Below, one piece after another: positions 15,213-22,467 of a DNA stretch of 29,735 nt (its first letter is position 1; every line of letters starts with the position of its first letter). The notes under the pieces were generated by a model. The model was given only the letters and a program-made list of their open reading frames with translations. It searched no databases and was not told the origin of the DNA. The position numbers were made by a program, and so were the translations under genes. The DNA lies in the NCBI GenBank assembly GCA_964442035.1, contig CAYTWZ010000011.1, positions 1-29,735 on the forward strand, written 5' to 3'. This stretch comes from JAFLUQ01 sp964442035. Its GTDB lineage: Bacteria > Bacillota > Clostridia > UMGS1883.

Positions 15213-16424
15213 ATGAAGACAACAGACTGCGTGGCTATGATACTTGCGGGCGGTCAGGGAAGCCGTTTGGGCGTTCTGACAACTACCGTTGCCAAGCCTG
15301 CCGTACCATTCGGCGGAAAGTATCGTATTATTGACTTTGCGCTGAGCAACTGTGTTCATTCCGGTATTGACACAGTCGGCGTACTCACACAGTATCAGCC
15401 ACTGGAGCTTAACACTTACATCGGAAGCGGCAAGCCTTGGGATCTCAACCGCAACAATGCGGGTGTTTACGTACTGCCCCCTTACCAGAAGGCGGAAAGC
15501 GGAGAATGGTACAAGGGTACTGCCAACGCTATATATCAGAACATTGATTTCATCGACAAGTTCAATCCTAAATATGTCCTCATTCTGTCGGGCGACCACA
15601 TTTACAAGATGAATTACGACAAGATGATCAAGGCTCACGAGGAGAAGGGCGCCGACGCTACCATCGCCGTAATTGAGGTTCCTTGGGAAGAAGCAAGCCG
15701 CTTTGGCATCATGACCACCAACGAGGAAGACAAGATCGTTGAGTTTGCCGAAAAGCCCGCCAAACCCAACAGCAATCTTGCTTCCATGGGCGTGTATGTG
15801 TTCAGCTGGCCCGTGCTCAAGCGCTATCTCATTATGGATGAAAGAAATCCCTCCAGCAGCAATGACTTTGGTAAAAACGTTATCCCTAACATGCTCGGCA
15901 ACGGCGAGTCCTTATATGCCTACGCATTTGACGGATATTGGAAAGACGTCGGTACTGTACAGAGCCTTTGGGAAGCCAATATGGACATCATCGCCAATCC
16001 TCCGGCCTTTGAAATCGATGACAAGGATTGGAAGATATTCTCCCGCAATCCCGTTAAACCTCCCCATTTTATGGCGCGAGGCGCTAAGGTCACCGACTCC
16101 GCAATCACCGAAGGTTGCGAAATATACGGCAGTGTACGCCACTCCATACTTTTTGAGGGCGTAAGAGTGGGGCATGGCGCGGTAGTCGAGGATTCTATCA
16201 TCTTCCCCGGCGCTGTAATCGGCGACAACTGTGTGATCTCCAAGACCATTATCGGCAACGACACTGTTATATCCAACAGCTGTGCCATCGGCGATAATAC
16301 CATCACCGACAATCCCTACAAGAACAAGTATTGTTCCGCGGGAATAAGCCTTATCGGCGGCGGTATTATCATTTCTGAAGGTACAAGGCTCGGCGTCGAG
16401 TCAATGGTCAAGGAATCCATATGA
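15213..16424 (+). CDS. glgC: Glucose-1-phosphate adenylyltransferase, catalytic subunit
   Basis: 403 residues from ATG 15213, preferred over the in-frame ATG at 15195 because AAGGATG sits right upstream. GlgC makes ADP-glucose from ATP and glucose-1-phosphate, the committed step of glycogen synthesis. The nucleotidyltransferase motif MILAGGQGSRLGVLTTTVAKPAVPFGGKYRIIDF is complete, as are SGDHIYKMNY (metal-binding Asp), the EFAEKPAKP substrate segment and SSNDFGKNVIP. The C-terminus is a left-handed beta helix of hexapeptide repeats. It stands 19 bases before glgD, with which it forms the Firmicute GlgC/GlgD enzyme. Confidence 0.96.
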   Translation: MKTTDCVAMILAGGQGSRLGVLTTTVAKPAVPFGGKYRIIDFALSNCVHSGIDTVGVLTQYQPLELNTYIGSGKPWDLNRNNAGVYVLPPYQKAESGEWYKGTANAIYQNIDFIDKFNPKYVLILSGDHIYKMNYDKMIKAHEEKGADATIAVIEVPWEEASRFGIMTTNEEDKIVEFAEKPAKPNSNLASMGVYVFSWPVLKRYLIMDERNPSSSNDFGKNVIPNMLGNGESLYAYAFDGYWKDVGTVQSLWEANMDIIANPPAFEIDDKDWKIFSRNPVKPPHFMARGAKVTDSAITEGCEIYGSVRHSILFEGVRVGHGAVVEDSIIFPGAVIGDNCVISKTIIGNDTVISNSCAIGDNTITDNPYKNKYCSAGISLIGGGIIISEGTRLGVESMVKESI

Positions 16425-16443
16425 ACGAAAGGAGACGATAGAA

Positions 16444-17565
16444 ATGAAGGATACAATGGGTATTATTCTGGCGGAAAACAGTGATATCCGCCTTAATGAA
16501 CTGACTGACGTGCGCAGCGTGGCCGCTCTCCCCTTCGGCGGACGTTACAGACTTATAGATTTTATTCTTTCCAACATGGTCAATTCCGGAATTGTCAATA
16601 TTGGTGTTACCACGCTTTTCAACTATTCCTCGCTTATGGATCATGTGGGTAGCGGCAGCCCTTGGGATCTTGACCGCAAAACCTATGGTTTGTTCTTCCT
16701 GCCTCCATATATCCGCGGCGGCAATACCGCAGGTCTTTCCAACGGCAGCGTTGACCTGCTTTACAGCGTACTCACCCATCTGCGCCGCAGCCCCCAGAAA
16801 TACGTGCTTATCGCAGGCGGAAACCTTGTCTGCAATATGACTTTTGACGAGGCTCTTGCCCTCCATGAGGAAAAGGACGCGGATGTCACGGTTATCTACA
16901 ACAAGTTGGCTGACAACCCCGAACAGCTTAAGCGCACTACTGTTTACGAAATAGACGGGGAAGGCCGGGTCACAGGCATTGAGCACAATCCCCGCAGCCC
17001 CAAGACCCAGTTGAGCAGTATGGATATGTATATAGTTGATCGTACACGCCTCATCTCAATGATTGAGGAGGCTTACGCCAAGGGTAGCCATGACTTCATT
17101 AAGGACGTGCTTCTTACAAATGTCAAGAGTCTTAACATCTATGCTTACGAGCATAAGGGATTTGTTGGCCGTGTTGACAGCACAAAGAGCTACTATGACA
17201 ACAGCATGCTTATGCTTGACGAGTCTATACGCCGTCAGCTGTTCGGGGGAGAGCACCGCATCTTTACAAAGGTCAAGGACCAGGTTCCCACCCGCTACGG
17301 CGAGAACGCAAATGTTTCCGAGTCTCTTATTGCCGATGGTTGCCAAATCGACGGCACGGTTGAGAACTCCATCATCTTCCGCGGCGTAAGAGTCGGCAAG
17401 GGCAGTGTTATTCGCAACAGCATCGTTATGCAGAACACAGTTATTGATGAAAACTGCGATCTTGAAAACGTTGTAATTGATAAGGAATGTACGCTACGTC
17501 CTCTCAAGAGGCTTATAGGTCAGCCCAATTATCCGGTTATTCTTCCCAAGCGCACTATGCTGTAG
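16444..17565 (+). CDS. glgD: GlgD, non-catalytic partner of glucose-1-phosphate adenylyltransferase
   Basis: 373 residues, ATG at 16444 with AAAGGAGA upstream. GlgD is homologous to GlgC but its first nucleotide-binding loop is degenerate: AENSDIRLNELTDVRSVAALPFGGRYRLIDF replaces GGQGSRL, and GGNLVCN stands where GlgC has GDHIYKM. GlgD alone is inactive or nearly so in studied Firmicutes but raises and modulates GlgC activity. A beta-helix C-terminus is kept (ESLIADGCQIDGTVENSIIFRGVRVGKGSVIRNSIVM). It ends with a gap of 229 bases before glgA that carries a hairpin and a dispersed repeat. Confidence 0.94.
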   Translation: MKDTMGIILAENSDIRLNELTDVRSVAALPFGGRYRLIDFILSNMVNSGIVNIGVTTLFNYSSLMDHVGSGSPWDLDRKTYGLFFLPPYIRGGNTAGLSNGSVDLLYSVLTHLRRSPQKYVLIAGGNLVCNMTFDEALALHEEKDADVTVIYNKLADNPEQLKRTTVYEIDGEGRVTGIEHNPRSPKTQLSSMDMYIVDRTRLISMIEEAYAKGSHDFIKDVLLTNVKSLNIYAYEHKGFVGRVDSTKSYYDNSMLMLDESIRRQLFGGEHRIFTKVKDQVPTRYGENANVSESLIADGCQIDGTVENSIIFRGVRVGKGSVIRNSIVMQNTVIDENCDLENVVIDKECTLRPLKRLIGQPNYPVILPKRTML

Positions 17566-17612
17566 TAATAGGCTTTGGTTCGCGGCTTGCGCTACTTTTA
17601 CGAGCCTTTTTG

Positions 17613-17641
17613 CAATGCCACACAAGCTTTGTGTGGCATTG
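17613..17641 (+). other. Perfect 13-bp hairpin between glgD and glgA
   Basis: CAATGCCACACAA pairs exactly with TTGTGTGGCATTG around GCT. No T run follows, so full termination is unlikely; it may be a partial terminator, an RNA-stability element or a repeat. Its GCAATGCC arms recur in the dnaK-dnaJ gap hairpin. Confidence 0.6.
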
Positions 17642-17681
17642 CCTTAATAACTAAGCGAAGGATTTTCCTATGTCTATAGGC

Positions 17682-17760
17682 GGCGGGCGACCGTTTCGTT
17701 TTTCGGTGGGTGTTCCTTTCCCCCGCAACGGCGTATCCATGTCGGGCTTTCAGCCCTTAT
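17682..17760 (-). repeat. Dispersed hairpin repeat R2, copy 1 (inverted)
   Basis: Its reverse complement shares the ordered blocks AAGGGCTGAAAGCC, GAAAGGA, CCCACCGAAAAACGAAA and GGTCGCCCGCC with the copies at 24411-24488 and 29579-29657. It fills the gap before glgA. Confidence 0.75.
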
Positions 17761-17794
17761 TGAATTTCCCATTTTGTAAGAAAGTGAGATAATT

Positions 17795-19237
17795 ATGAAA
17801 AAGATTTTATTTGTCACCAGTGAATGTGTCCCCTTTGTCAAAACCGGCGGTTTGGGGGACGTTGTGGGCGCGCTTCCTAAAATACTTAATCAGAAAAATT
17901 GCGACGCCCGTGTTATTCTGCCAAAATACGGCGCTATTCCACAGCAGTACAAGGAAAAAATGCGCTATATATCCAATATCTATATCAAGATGAACTGGCG
18001 CAGCCAGTACTGCGGGATCTTTGAGCTTCAGCATGACGGAGTTACCTATTACTTTATCGACAACGAGTTCTACTTTGGCGGCCCGACCATATACGGCCCC
18101 ATACATGAGGATATTGAACGCTATGCCTTTTTTGACAAGGCAGTGCTTGCGGTGCTTCAGGTAGTTGACTTCTTCCCTGATATAATTCACTGCAACGACT
18201 GGCAATCGGGGATGGTACCGGTTCTCCTGAGGGCACATTACAGCCATGACGGCCGCTACAACGCTATCAAGAGCATAATGACCATCCACAACCTGAAATT
18301 TCAGGGCGTTTACGACAAAAAGACCATCGCCGACGTGTGCGAGCTTGGCCCCGAGTATTTCACTCCTGACAAGCTGGAATTCTACAAAGATGCCAGCTTT
18401 CTGAAGGGTGGACTGGTTTACGCCGACTATATCACCACCGTAAGCCCCACCTACGCCGAGGAAATTAAGTCCGACTACTTTGGCGAAAAGCTCAACGGTT
18501 TGCTTAACGCCCGGAGCAACAGCCTTTGCGGCATAGTAAACGGTATCAGCTACGATGACTGGAATCCCGCCACGGACGAGCTTATTTATTATAAGTACAA
18601 CGCCCGCAACATTACTGAGGGCAAAAATAACAACAAGCTCGGATTGCAGCATGACCTGCACTTTGAAGAAAATACCGGCAAATTTCTTATCGGTATGGTC
18701 ACACGTCTCACAAGTCAGAAGGGCATGGATCTTGTTGAGTGCGTTCTTGACAGCATTCTTGCCAACCCCAATATACAGATGGTATTCCTTGGCACCGGTG
18801 AGCAGCAGTACGAAAACGTGCTACGCTTCTTTGAATGGAAGTACGGCGGCCGTGTTTCCGCCCAGATCAAATTTGACGGAGCCCTTTCTCACAAGATTTA
18901 CGCCGCCTGCGACGCGTTCCTTATGCCTTCACTGTTCGAGCCCTGCGGCCTGAGCCAGATGATTTCCATGCGCTACGGCACAATCCCCATCGTGCGTGAG
19001 ACAGGCGGCCTGAAGGACACTGTTGAACCGTACAACGAGTATGAAAACAGGGGTACAGGCTTCAGCTTTGCCAACTACAACGCTCACGAAATGCTAAACC
19101 GCATTGAAAACGCATATCTCACCTTTGCCTGCAACAACAAGGCATGGTGTGATATGCAGCGCCGGGCTATGGAAAAGGACTTCTCATGGAATGCCAGTGC
19201 TGATAAGTATATTGAGCTTTACAGCAGGCTTTGCTAA
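17795..19237 (+). CDS. glgA: Glycogen synthase (ADP-glucose)
   Basis: 480 residues, ATG at 17795 with a weak AAGTGAG box. GlgA (GT5, GT-B fold) adds glucose from ADP-glucose to glycogen ends. The N-terminal ADP-glucose loop is CVPFVKTGGLGDVVGALPK; the middle shows CNDWQSGMVP and MTIHNLKFQG; the C-terminal half has GMVTRLTSQKGMDL, the FEPCGLSQMISMRYGTIPIVRETGGLKDTV acceptor/donor site, and a closing helix. Length is normal. Its TAA stop falls on the first bases of the MITE-like element at 19235, so the original 3' end may have been altered. Last gene of the glg operon before the terminator at 19421. Confidence 0.96.
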   Translation: MKKILFVTSECVPFVKTGGLGDVVGALPKILNQKNCDARVILPKYGAIPQQYKEKMRYISNIYIKMNWRSQYCGIFELQHDGVTYYFIDNEFYFGGPTIYGPIHEDIERYAFFDKAVLAVLQVVDFFPDIIHCNDWQSGMVPVLLRAHYSHDGRYNAIKSIMTIHNLKFQGVYDKKTIADVCELGPEYFTPDKLEFYKDASFLKGGLVYADYITTVSPTYAEEIKSDYFGEKLNGLLNARSNSLCGIVNGISYDDWNPATDELIYYKYNARNITEGKNNNKLGLQHDLHFEENTGKFLIGMVTRLTSQKGMDLVECVLDSILANPNIQMVFLGTGEQQYENVLRFFEWKYGGRVSAQIKFDGALSHKIYAACDAFLMPSLFEPCGLSQMISMRYGTIPIVRETGGLKDTVEPYNEYENRGTGFSFANYNAHEMLNRIENAYLTFACNNKAWCDMQRRAMEKDFSWNASADKYIELYSRLC

Positions 19238-19388
19238 GGAAGCTCTGATCAATTCTAAAATGTTGATTGGCGAGGAAATTTTTCTCGCCGCAAGGCAAAA
19301 AGTGCATGAATACTTGATGTATAGGCTGGAAGCTCCCTCTCAAGCAGCGTTTTAAGCCGTTGGCGTGAATTATTCAGCGCTTACCTAA
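19235..19388 (+). mobile_element. MITE-like element, copy A
   Basis: 154 bp bounded by inverted ends (left TAAGGAAGCTCTGATCAATTC; right end, reversed, TTAGGTAAGCGCTGAATAATT). Inside, blocks such as TTCTAAAATG, GCGAGGAAAT, GCATGAATACTTG and AAGCAGCGTTTTAAG match copy B. No ORF. It begins on the glgA stop codon. Confidence 0.65.
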
Positions 19389-19420
19389 TATGCCCTAACA
19401 AAAGCTTAACTAAAAAACAC

Positions 19421-19467
19421 AGCGCCGACGCAAAACAGTATTCAACGTTTTGCGTCGGCGCTTTTAA
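19421..19467 (+). terminator. Strong terminator of the glycogen operon
   Basis: AGCGCCGACGCAAAAC (19421-19436) pairs perfectly with 19447-19462 around a ten-base loop and is followed by TTTTA. An A run before the stem makes it potentially bidirectional. It lies beyond the MITE-like element. Confidence 0.88.
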
Positions 19468-19660
19468 TCGTAAGCTTTATACAGCCGCGCAAAAAAGCTG
19501 CTGACATTTAAGGCATAACGTACCTGCTATGCTTTTTCTGTTTTTATCCGGTTTATTCTTGCAATTTAAACTAATTTTTTAACAAAATTATAGGTTTTTC
19601 ATTTTCAAAGCGAATTAATAGGTGAAAGCGCTTTCAATCTACAGCAAGGAGGTATTACAG
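19468..19660. other. AT-rich leader before the ECF sigma gene
   Basis: No gene seen. TTGCAA near 19558 followed by AT-rich sequence is a poor -35 candidate. The AAGGAGGT ribosome binding site of the sigma gene lies at 19646-19653. Confidence 0.35.
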
Positions 19661-20188
19661 TTGGACGTTGACCAAAAAATTGCAGACGGAATAAGAGCAA
19701 AAGACGAAAAAGCCTTTGAACTGCTGGTAGACGCCTACGGCGGACTGATAAAATCCATCGTCAGCCGCCATCTCAGCGGAACAATGTACGCTGAAGAATG
19801 TATCAACGACTGCCTTTTGTCATTTTGGCAGAACATGAAACGCTTCGACCCCCGGAAAAACACCCTCAAAAATTGGATCGGAGCGGTCTGCAAATACAGA
19901 TGCATCGACTATCTCCGCCGCCATTACAGGGAAAGCTGTCTGTGTCCTTTAACAGAGGACATTCCCGTTCAGGAAAGCACGGATATTCAGGATCTTGCGG
20001 ATGAACTGCTGAGCGGACTTAAGCCAAGAGACCGGCAGCTGTTTTACGACCATTACATCAGCGGCAAAAGCATAGTTGAAATTGCCCAGCTCACCGGCGA
20101 CAGTCCCGAAAGACTTTACAACCGTCTGTCAATAGGCCGCAGAAAACTCAGAACTCACTTTAAGGAGCGTGAATGCTGTGAAAAATGA
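19661..20188 (+). CDS. ECF-type RNA polymerase sigma factor
   Basis: 175 residues from TTG 19661, chosen for the perfect AAGGAGGT at good spacing; longer upstream starts have no such box. Region 2 is clear: FELLVDAYGGLIKSIVSRHL...AEECINDCLLSFWQNMKRFDPRKNTLKNWIGAVCKYRCIDYLRRHY (RNA polymerase binding and -10 recognition). Region 4 is the HTH LKPRDRQLFYDHYISGKSIVEIAQLTGDSPERLYNRLSIGRRKLR. The first residues are typical of ECF factors of Clostridia. The next gene overlaps by 11 bases and encodes a membrane protein whose design fits its anti-sigma factor. Confidence 0.9.
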   Translation: MDVDQKIADGIRAKDEKAFELLVDAYGGLIKSIVSRHLSGTMYAEECINDCLLSFWQNMKRFDPRKNTLKNWIGAVCKYRCIDYLRRHYRESCLCPLTEDIPVQESTDIQDLADELLSGLKPRDRQLFYDHYISGKSIVEIAQLTGDSPERLYNRLSIGRRKLRTHFKERECCEK

Positions 20189-21080
20189 ATTTGATTATTT
20201 AAATGACGCAAAAATTGATTTTTCAAAATATGAGGAAACAATACTCAGTGAAAAGGAGCTTGAAAAAATGAAAGACATTATTAAAACCGCCCCAAAAGGG
20301 AAAAAGCCCATCTGGGGGCGTGTTGCAGCCTTGGCCGCCTGCGTTGCGGTAGTGGCAGCGTTTAGCCAGACAGCCATTGCAAAGGAGCTTTTTGACGGAA
20401 TAATCAAAAAGCTGTCCACCGGCCGGAATGAATTTTATCAATATGACGTGGAAAACATGGAGGTGGATATTCCCGAAGAATATCAAATTCTGTTTGACGA
20501 AAACGGCAATCTTGTCACCAAATATAACGCCGGTACGGTTTACTACGACAAGGACGGCAACAAGATCGACGATCCGAAAGCATATATGGCGGAAGCCGGT
20601 ATTTATGACGCAGTGGTTACAGAAAAGGACGGCGTATACACTATCACTGTGGCCAATGAAGAAGATAATATACTTGAATATATGCGAAAGAAAGGCTACA
20701 ATGTAATTGACAATGAAAAGGATATCGTCAAGCTGAATGAAGCTTTGGATTTTGACTGTCAGCTTCCGTCAAAGCTGCCCGAGGGCTTCAGCTTTATGGG
20801 TGCAGGTTACTTCGAGGATGACGGAAAATATTTGTTCCTTTACTATTCCGATCAGGACGGAAGATATATAAGTGTCGATCAGCGCCTTATCACCGATGAG
20901 ACTGCGATCACCATGGGTACTGACGAGGAAATTGAGGAAACAGAAGTGAACGGTCACAAAGCGGTACTTTCCGGTGAGCGCAATCTCGACTGGGAGTACG
21001 GAGATGTCGCCATAGGCATACACGGGCGGGATCTGATAACCCGAGATCAGCTCTTTGACATGGCGGAAAGCATGGAGTAA
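20178..21080 (+). CDS. Membrane anti-sigma-like protein with DUF4367-type C-terminal domain
   Basis: 300 residues from GTG 20178, ten bases after AAGGAG; the upstream GTG at 20169 is too close to that box. A cytosolic ~45-residue segment (KNEFDYLNDAKIDFSKYEETILSEKELEKMKDIIKTAPKG) precedes one membrane helix (VAALAACVAVVAAFSQTAIA). The outside part ends in a domain resembling DUF4367: DCQLPSKLPEGFSFMGAGYFEDDGKYLFLYYSDQDGRYISVDQRLI...NGHKAVLSGERNLDWEYGDVAIGIHGRDLITRDQLFDMAESM. This architecture beside an ECF gene, with 11-base overlap, suggests it holds the sigma factor and responds to an envelope signal. The partner role is inference. Confidence 0.75.
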   Translation: MKNEFDYLNDAKIDFSKYEETILSEKELEKMKDIIKTAPKGKKPIWGRVAALAACVAVVAAFSQTAIAKELFDGIIKKLSTGRNEFYQYDVENMEVDIPEEYQILFDENGNLVTKYNAGTVYYDKDGNKIDDPKAYMAEAGIYDAVVTEKDGVYTITVANEEDNILEYMRKKGYNVIDNEKDIVKLNEALDFDCQLPSKLPEGFSFMGAGYFEDDGKYLFLYYSDQDGRYISVDQRLITDETAITMGTDEEIEETEVNGHKAVLSGERNLDWEYGDVAIGIHGRDLITRDQLFDMAESME

Positions 21081-21085
21081 TAATT

Positions 21086-21124
21086 AAGGCAGTACCGTAC
21101 TGAAGCTGTGCGGTACTGCCTTGT
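21086..21124. terminator. Bidirectional terminator between converging genes
   Basis: AAGGCAGTACCG (21086-21097) pairs perfectly with CGGTACTGCCTT (21111-21122). It stands between the anti-sigma gene (plus) and the hydrolase gene (minus); T-rich bases flank on the minus side. Confidence 0.7.
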
Positions 21125-21144
21125 CTCACTTACGCTTCCGCAAG

Positions 21145-22194
21145 CTAAAGCAGGTCACTTACAGTCTTGTAGATCAGTTTTTTGGTTTCCCGATCAACAT
21201 CACTATAGGCCATGACCATATTGCGGCCGTTCTTGAGCCAGTTGTTTTTGAAATCCACAAGGTTTGTGATATCGGCGGCCTTTAGGATGCCGAACAGCGC
21301 ATCAATAAACTGCTCTATCTGCTCATCAGAAAGCCGAACCAGATTTTCGCTTAGCCTGTTGTTGATCATCTTTGCGGACTGTATGGCGTCATACTTGTAT
21401 ACAAACCCGCCAAAATCGTCTATCCCCCAAGTGAACAGGTCGTGCTGCAAAACGCCTATAGCATCACTGTCAACCACACGGCAGGCCGCGGCGTTCTGGA
21501 GCAGTCTTCCCACAAAGGACTGTTCGGGAATGATTTTCATAATTCGTCCCCTTAGCTCCTCATATTCCGGCATATCGGTGATATACGACTTGAAGCCCGG
21601 ACCGTCAAAGTTGTAGATCATCTTCACATTGTCCCTTACCTCGCCGGGGCTGTTAAGGGCGCTGTACACCGCCAGATTGCCGCCCTTGCTATGACCGCAG
21701 ACAAAAAATTTCCCTCCGATCATATCGGCAGCCTTTGTCAGATATTCCACACTCATGCTTTGGGACGGTACAGGTGACCGGAGCGCCAAGAGAAAGTCCT
21801 CCTTCCACCCTACAAGATATTCGTCCGTACCCCGAAACATCACTACGGGGGCGCTGCCCGGCAGATAAAATATCATGGCGCAAAAGCACAGATCCTTTTT
21901 GTCGTCCTTTTCCGACACAACATTGCCGACCCTCATATTCTGATAACGGCGGCTGAACAATATCTCAAAAAGCATCTTGCGCTGACGGTCGCCAAAGCGG
22001 TCGTCATCAAAAAGCCGTGCCCTGTCCGGGGCAGTCAGGCAGTCCATAACACTACCGGCTTCCTCACCGATAAAAATATGCTCAAATTTAAGATATCCCA
22101 GCTGACACAGCACCGCCGCGTCTACCTCCGTAAAGGGATGCTGTTCAAAGGTTTTTTCACCGTATTCCCGAACATAATCCAATAGGTTTTTCAT
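21145..22194 (-). CDS. Mbeg1-like alpha/beta hydrolase (DUF2974 family)
   Basis: 349 residues from ATG 22194, ten bases after AAGGA; the frame extends 15 codons upstream with no good box. The N-terminus NLLDYVREYGEKTFEQHPFTEVDAAVLCQLGYL, the FRGTDEYLVGWKEDF strand (120-134) and FFVCGHSKGGNLAVYSAL with nucleophile S169 are typical of Mbeg1-like/DUF2974 proteins of Clostridia, lipase-fold hydrolases of unproven substrate. YNFDGPGF, the usual element after the nucleophile elbow, is present. No signal peptide, so cytoplasmic. Its upstream side is bordered by the MITE-like copy B, which may have displaced or replaced its promoter. Confidence 0.85.
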   Translation of the reverse strand: MKNLLDYVREYGEKTFEQHPFTEVDAAVLCQLGYLKFEHIFIGEEAGSVMDCLTAPDRARLFDDDRFGDRQRKMLFEILFSRRYQNMRVGNVVSEKDDKKDLCFCAMIFYLPGSAPVVMFRGTDEYLVGWKEDFLLALRSPVPSQSMSVEYLTKAADMIGGKFFVCGHSKGGNLAVYSALNSPGEVRDNVKMIYNFDGPGFKSYITDMPEYEELRGRIMKIIPEQSFVGRLLQNAAACRVVDSDAIGVLQHDLFTWGIDDFGGFVYKYDAIQSAKMINNRLSENLVRLSDEQIEQFIDALFGILKAADITNLVDFKNNWLKNGRNMVMAYSDVDRETKKLIYKTVSDLL

Positions 22195-22248
22195 TGCCGC
22201 ATCATCCTTTTTTATCCAATACCGCACAAAAATTGACACATGATTTTC

Positions 22249-22424
22249 TTAAGGAAGCACCGATTAATTCTAAAATGCAGATTAGCGAGGAAATATTTTT
22301 CGCGGCAAGACAAAAAGCGCATGAATACTTGCTGTATCTTGGGCTTTTTAACCGAGCTGCGTAAAGCTCCGCGTCAAGCAGCGTTTTAAGAGCCGTAGGC
22401 GTGAATTATTCAGCGTTTCCTTAA
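22249..22424 (+). mobile_element. MITE-like element, copy B
   Basis: 176 bp with inverted ends matching at about 18 of 22 positions, both beginning TTAAGGAA when read inward and ending AATTC. The interior shares several blocks with copy A and carries an extra ~20-bp insert around 22345-22370. No ORF. It lies between the hydrolase 5' end and the hairpin after the lipoprotein gene. Confidence 0.7.
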
Positions 22425-22460
22425 TATCAAAGCGGAGCCGTAAAGGCCCCGTTTTGATAT
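22424..22460 (-). terminator. Hairpin after the lipoprotein gene, T tract displaced
   Basis: ATATCAAA (22424-22431) pairs with TTTGATAT (22453-22460), extended inward by CGG/CCG and GCC/GGC pairs. On the minus strand the sequence that should be the T tract is the edge of MITE-like copy B (TAAGGAAAC). It is either a weakened terminator or a plain hairpin. Confidence 0.5.
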
Positions 22461-22467
22461 GTACACA

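Noticed and set aside
22232..22260. TTGACA on plus strand next to MITE-like copy B as a promoter
   Set aside because: No -10 box at 16-18 bases and no gene downstream on plus.
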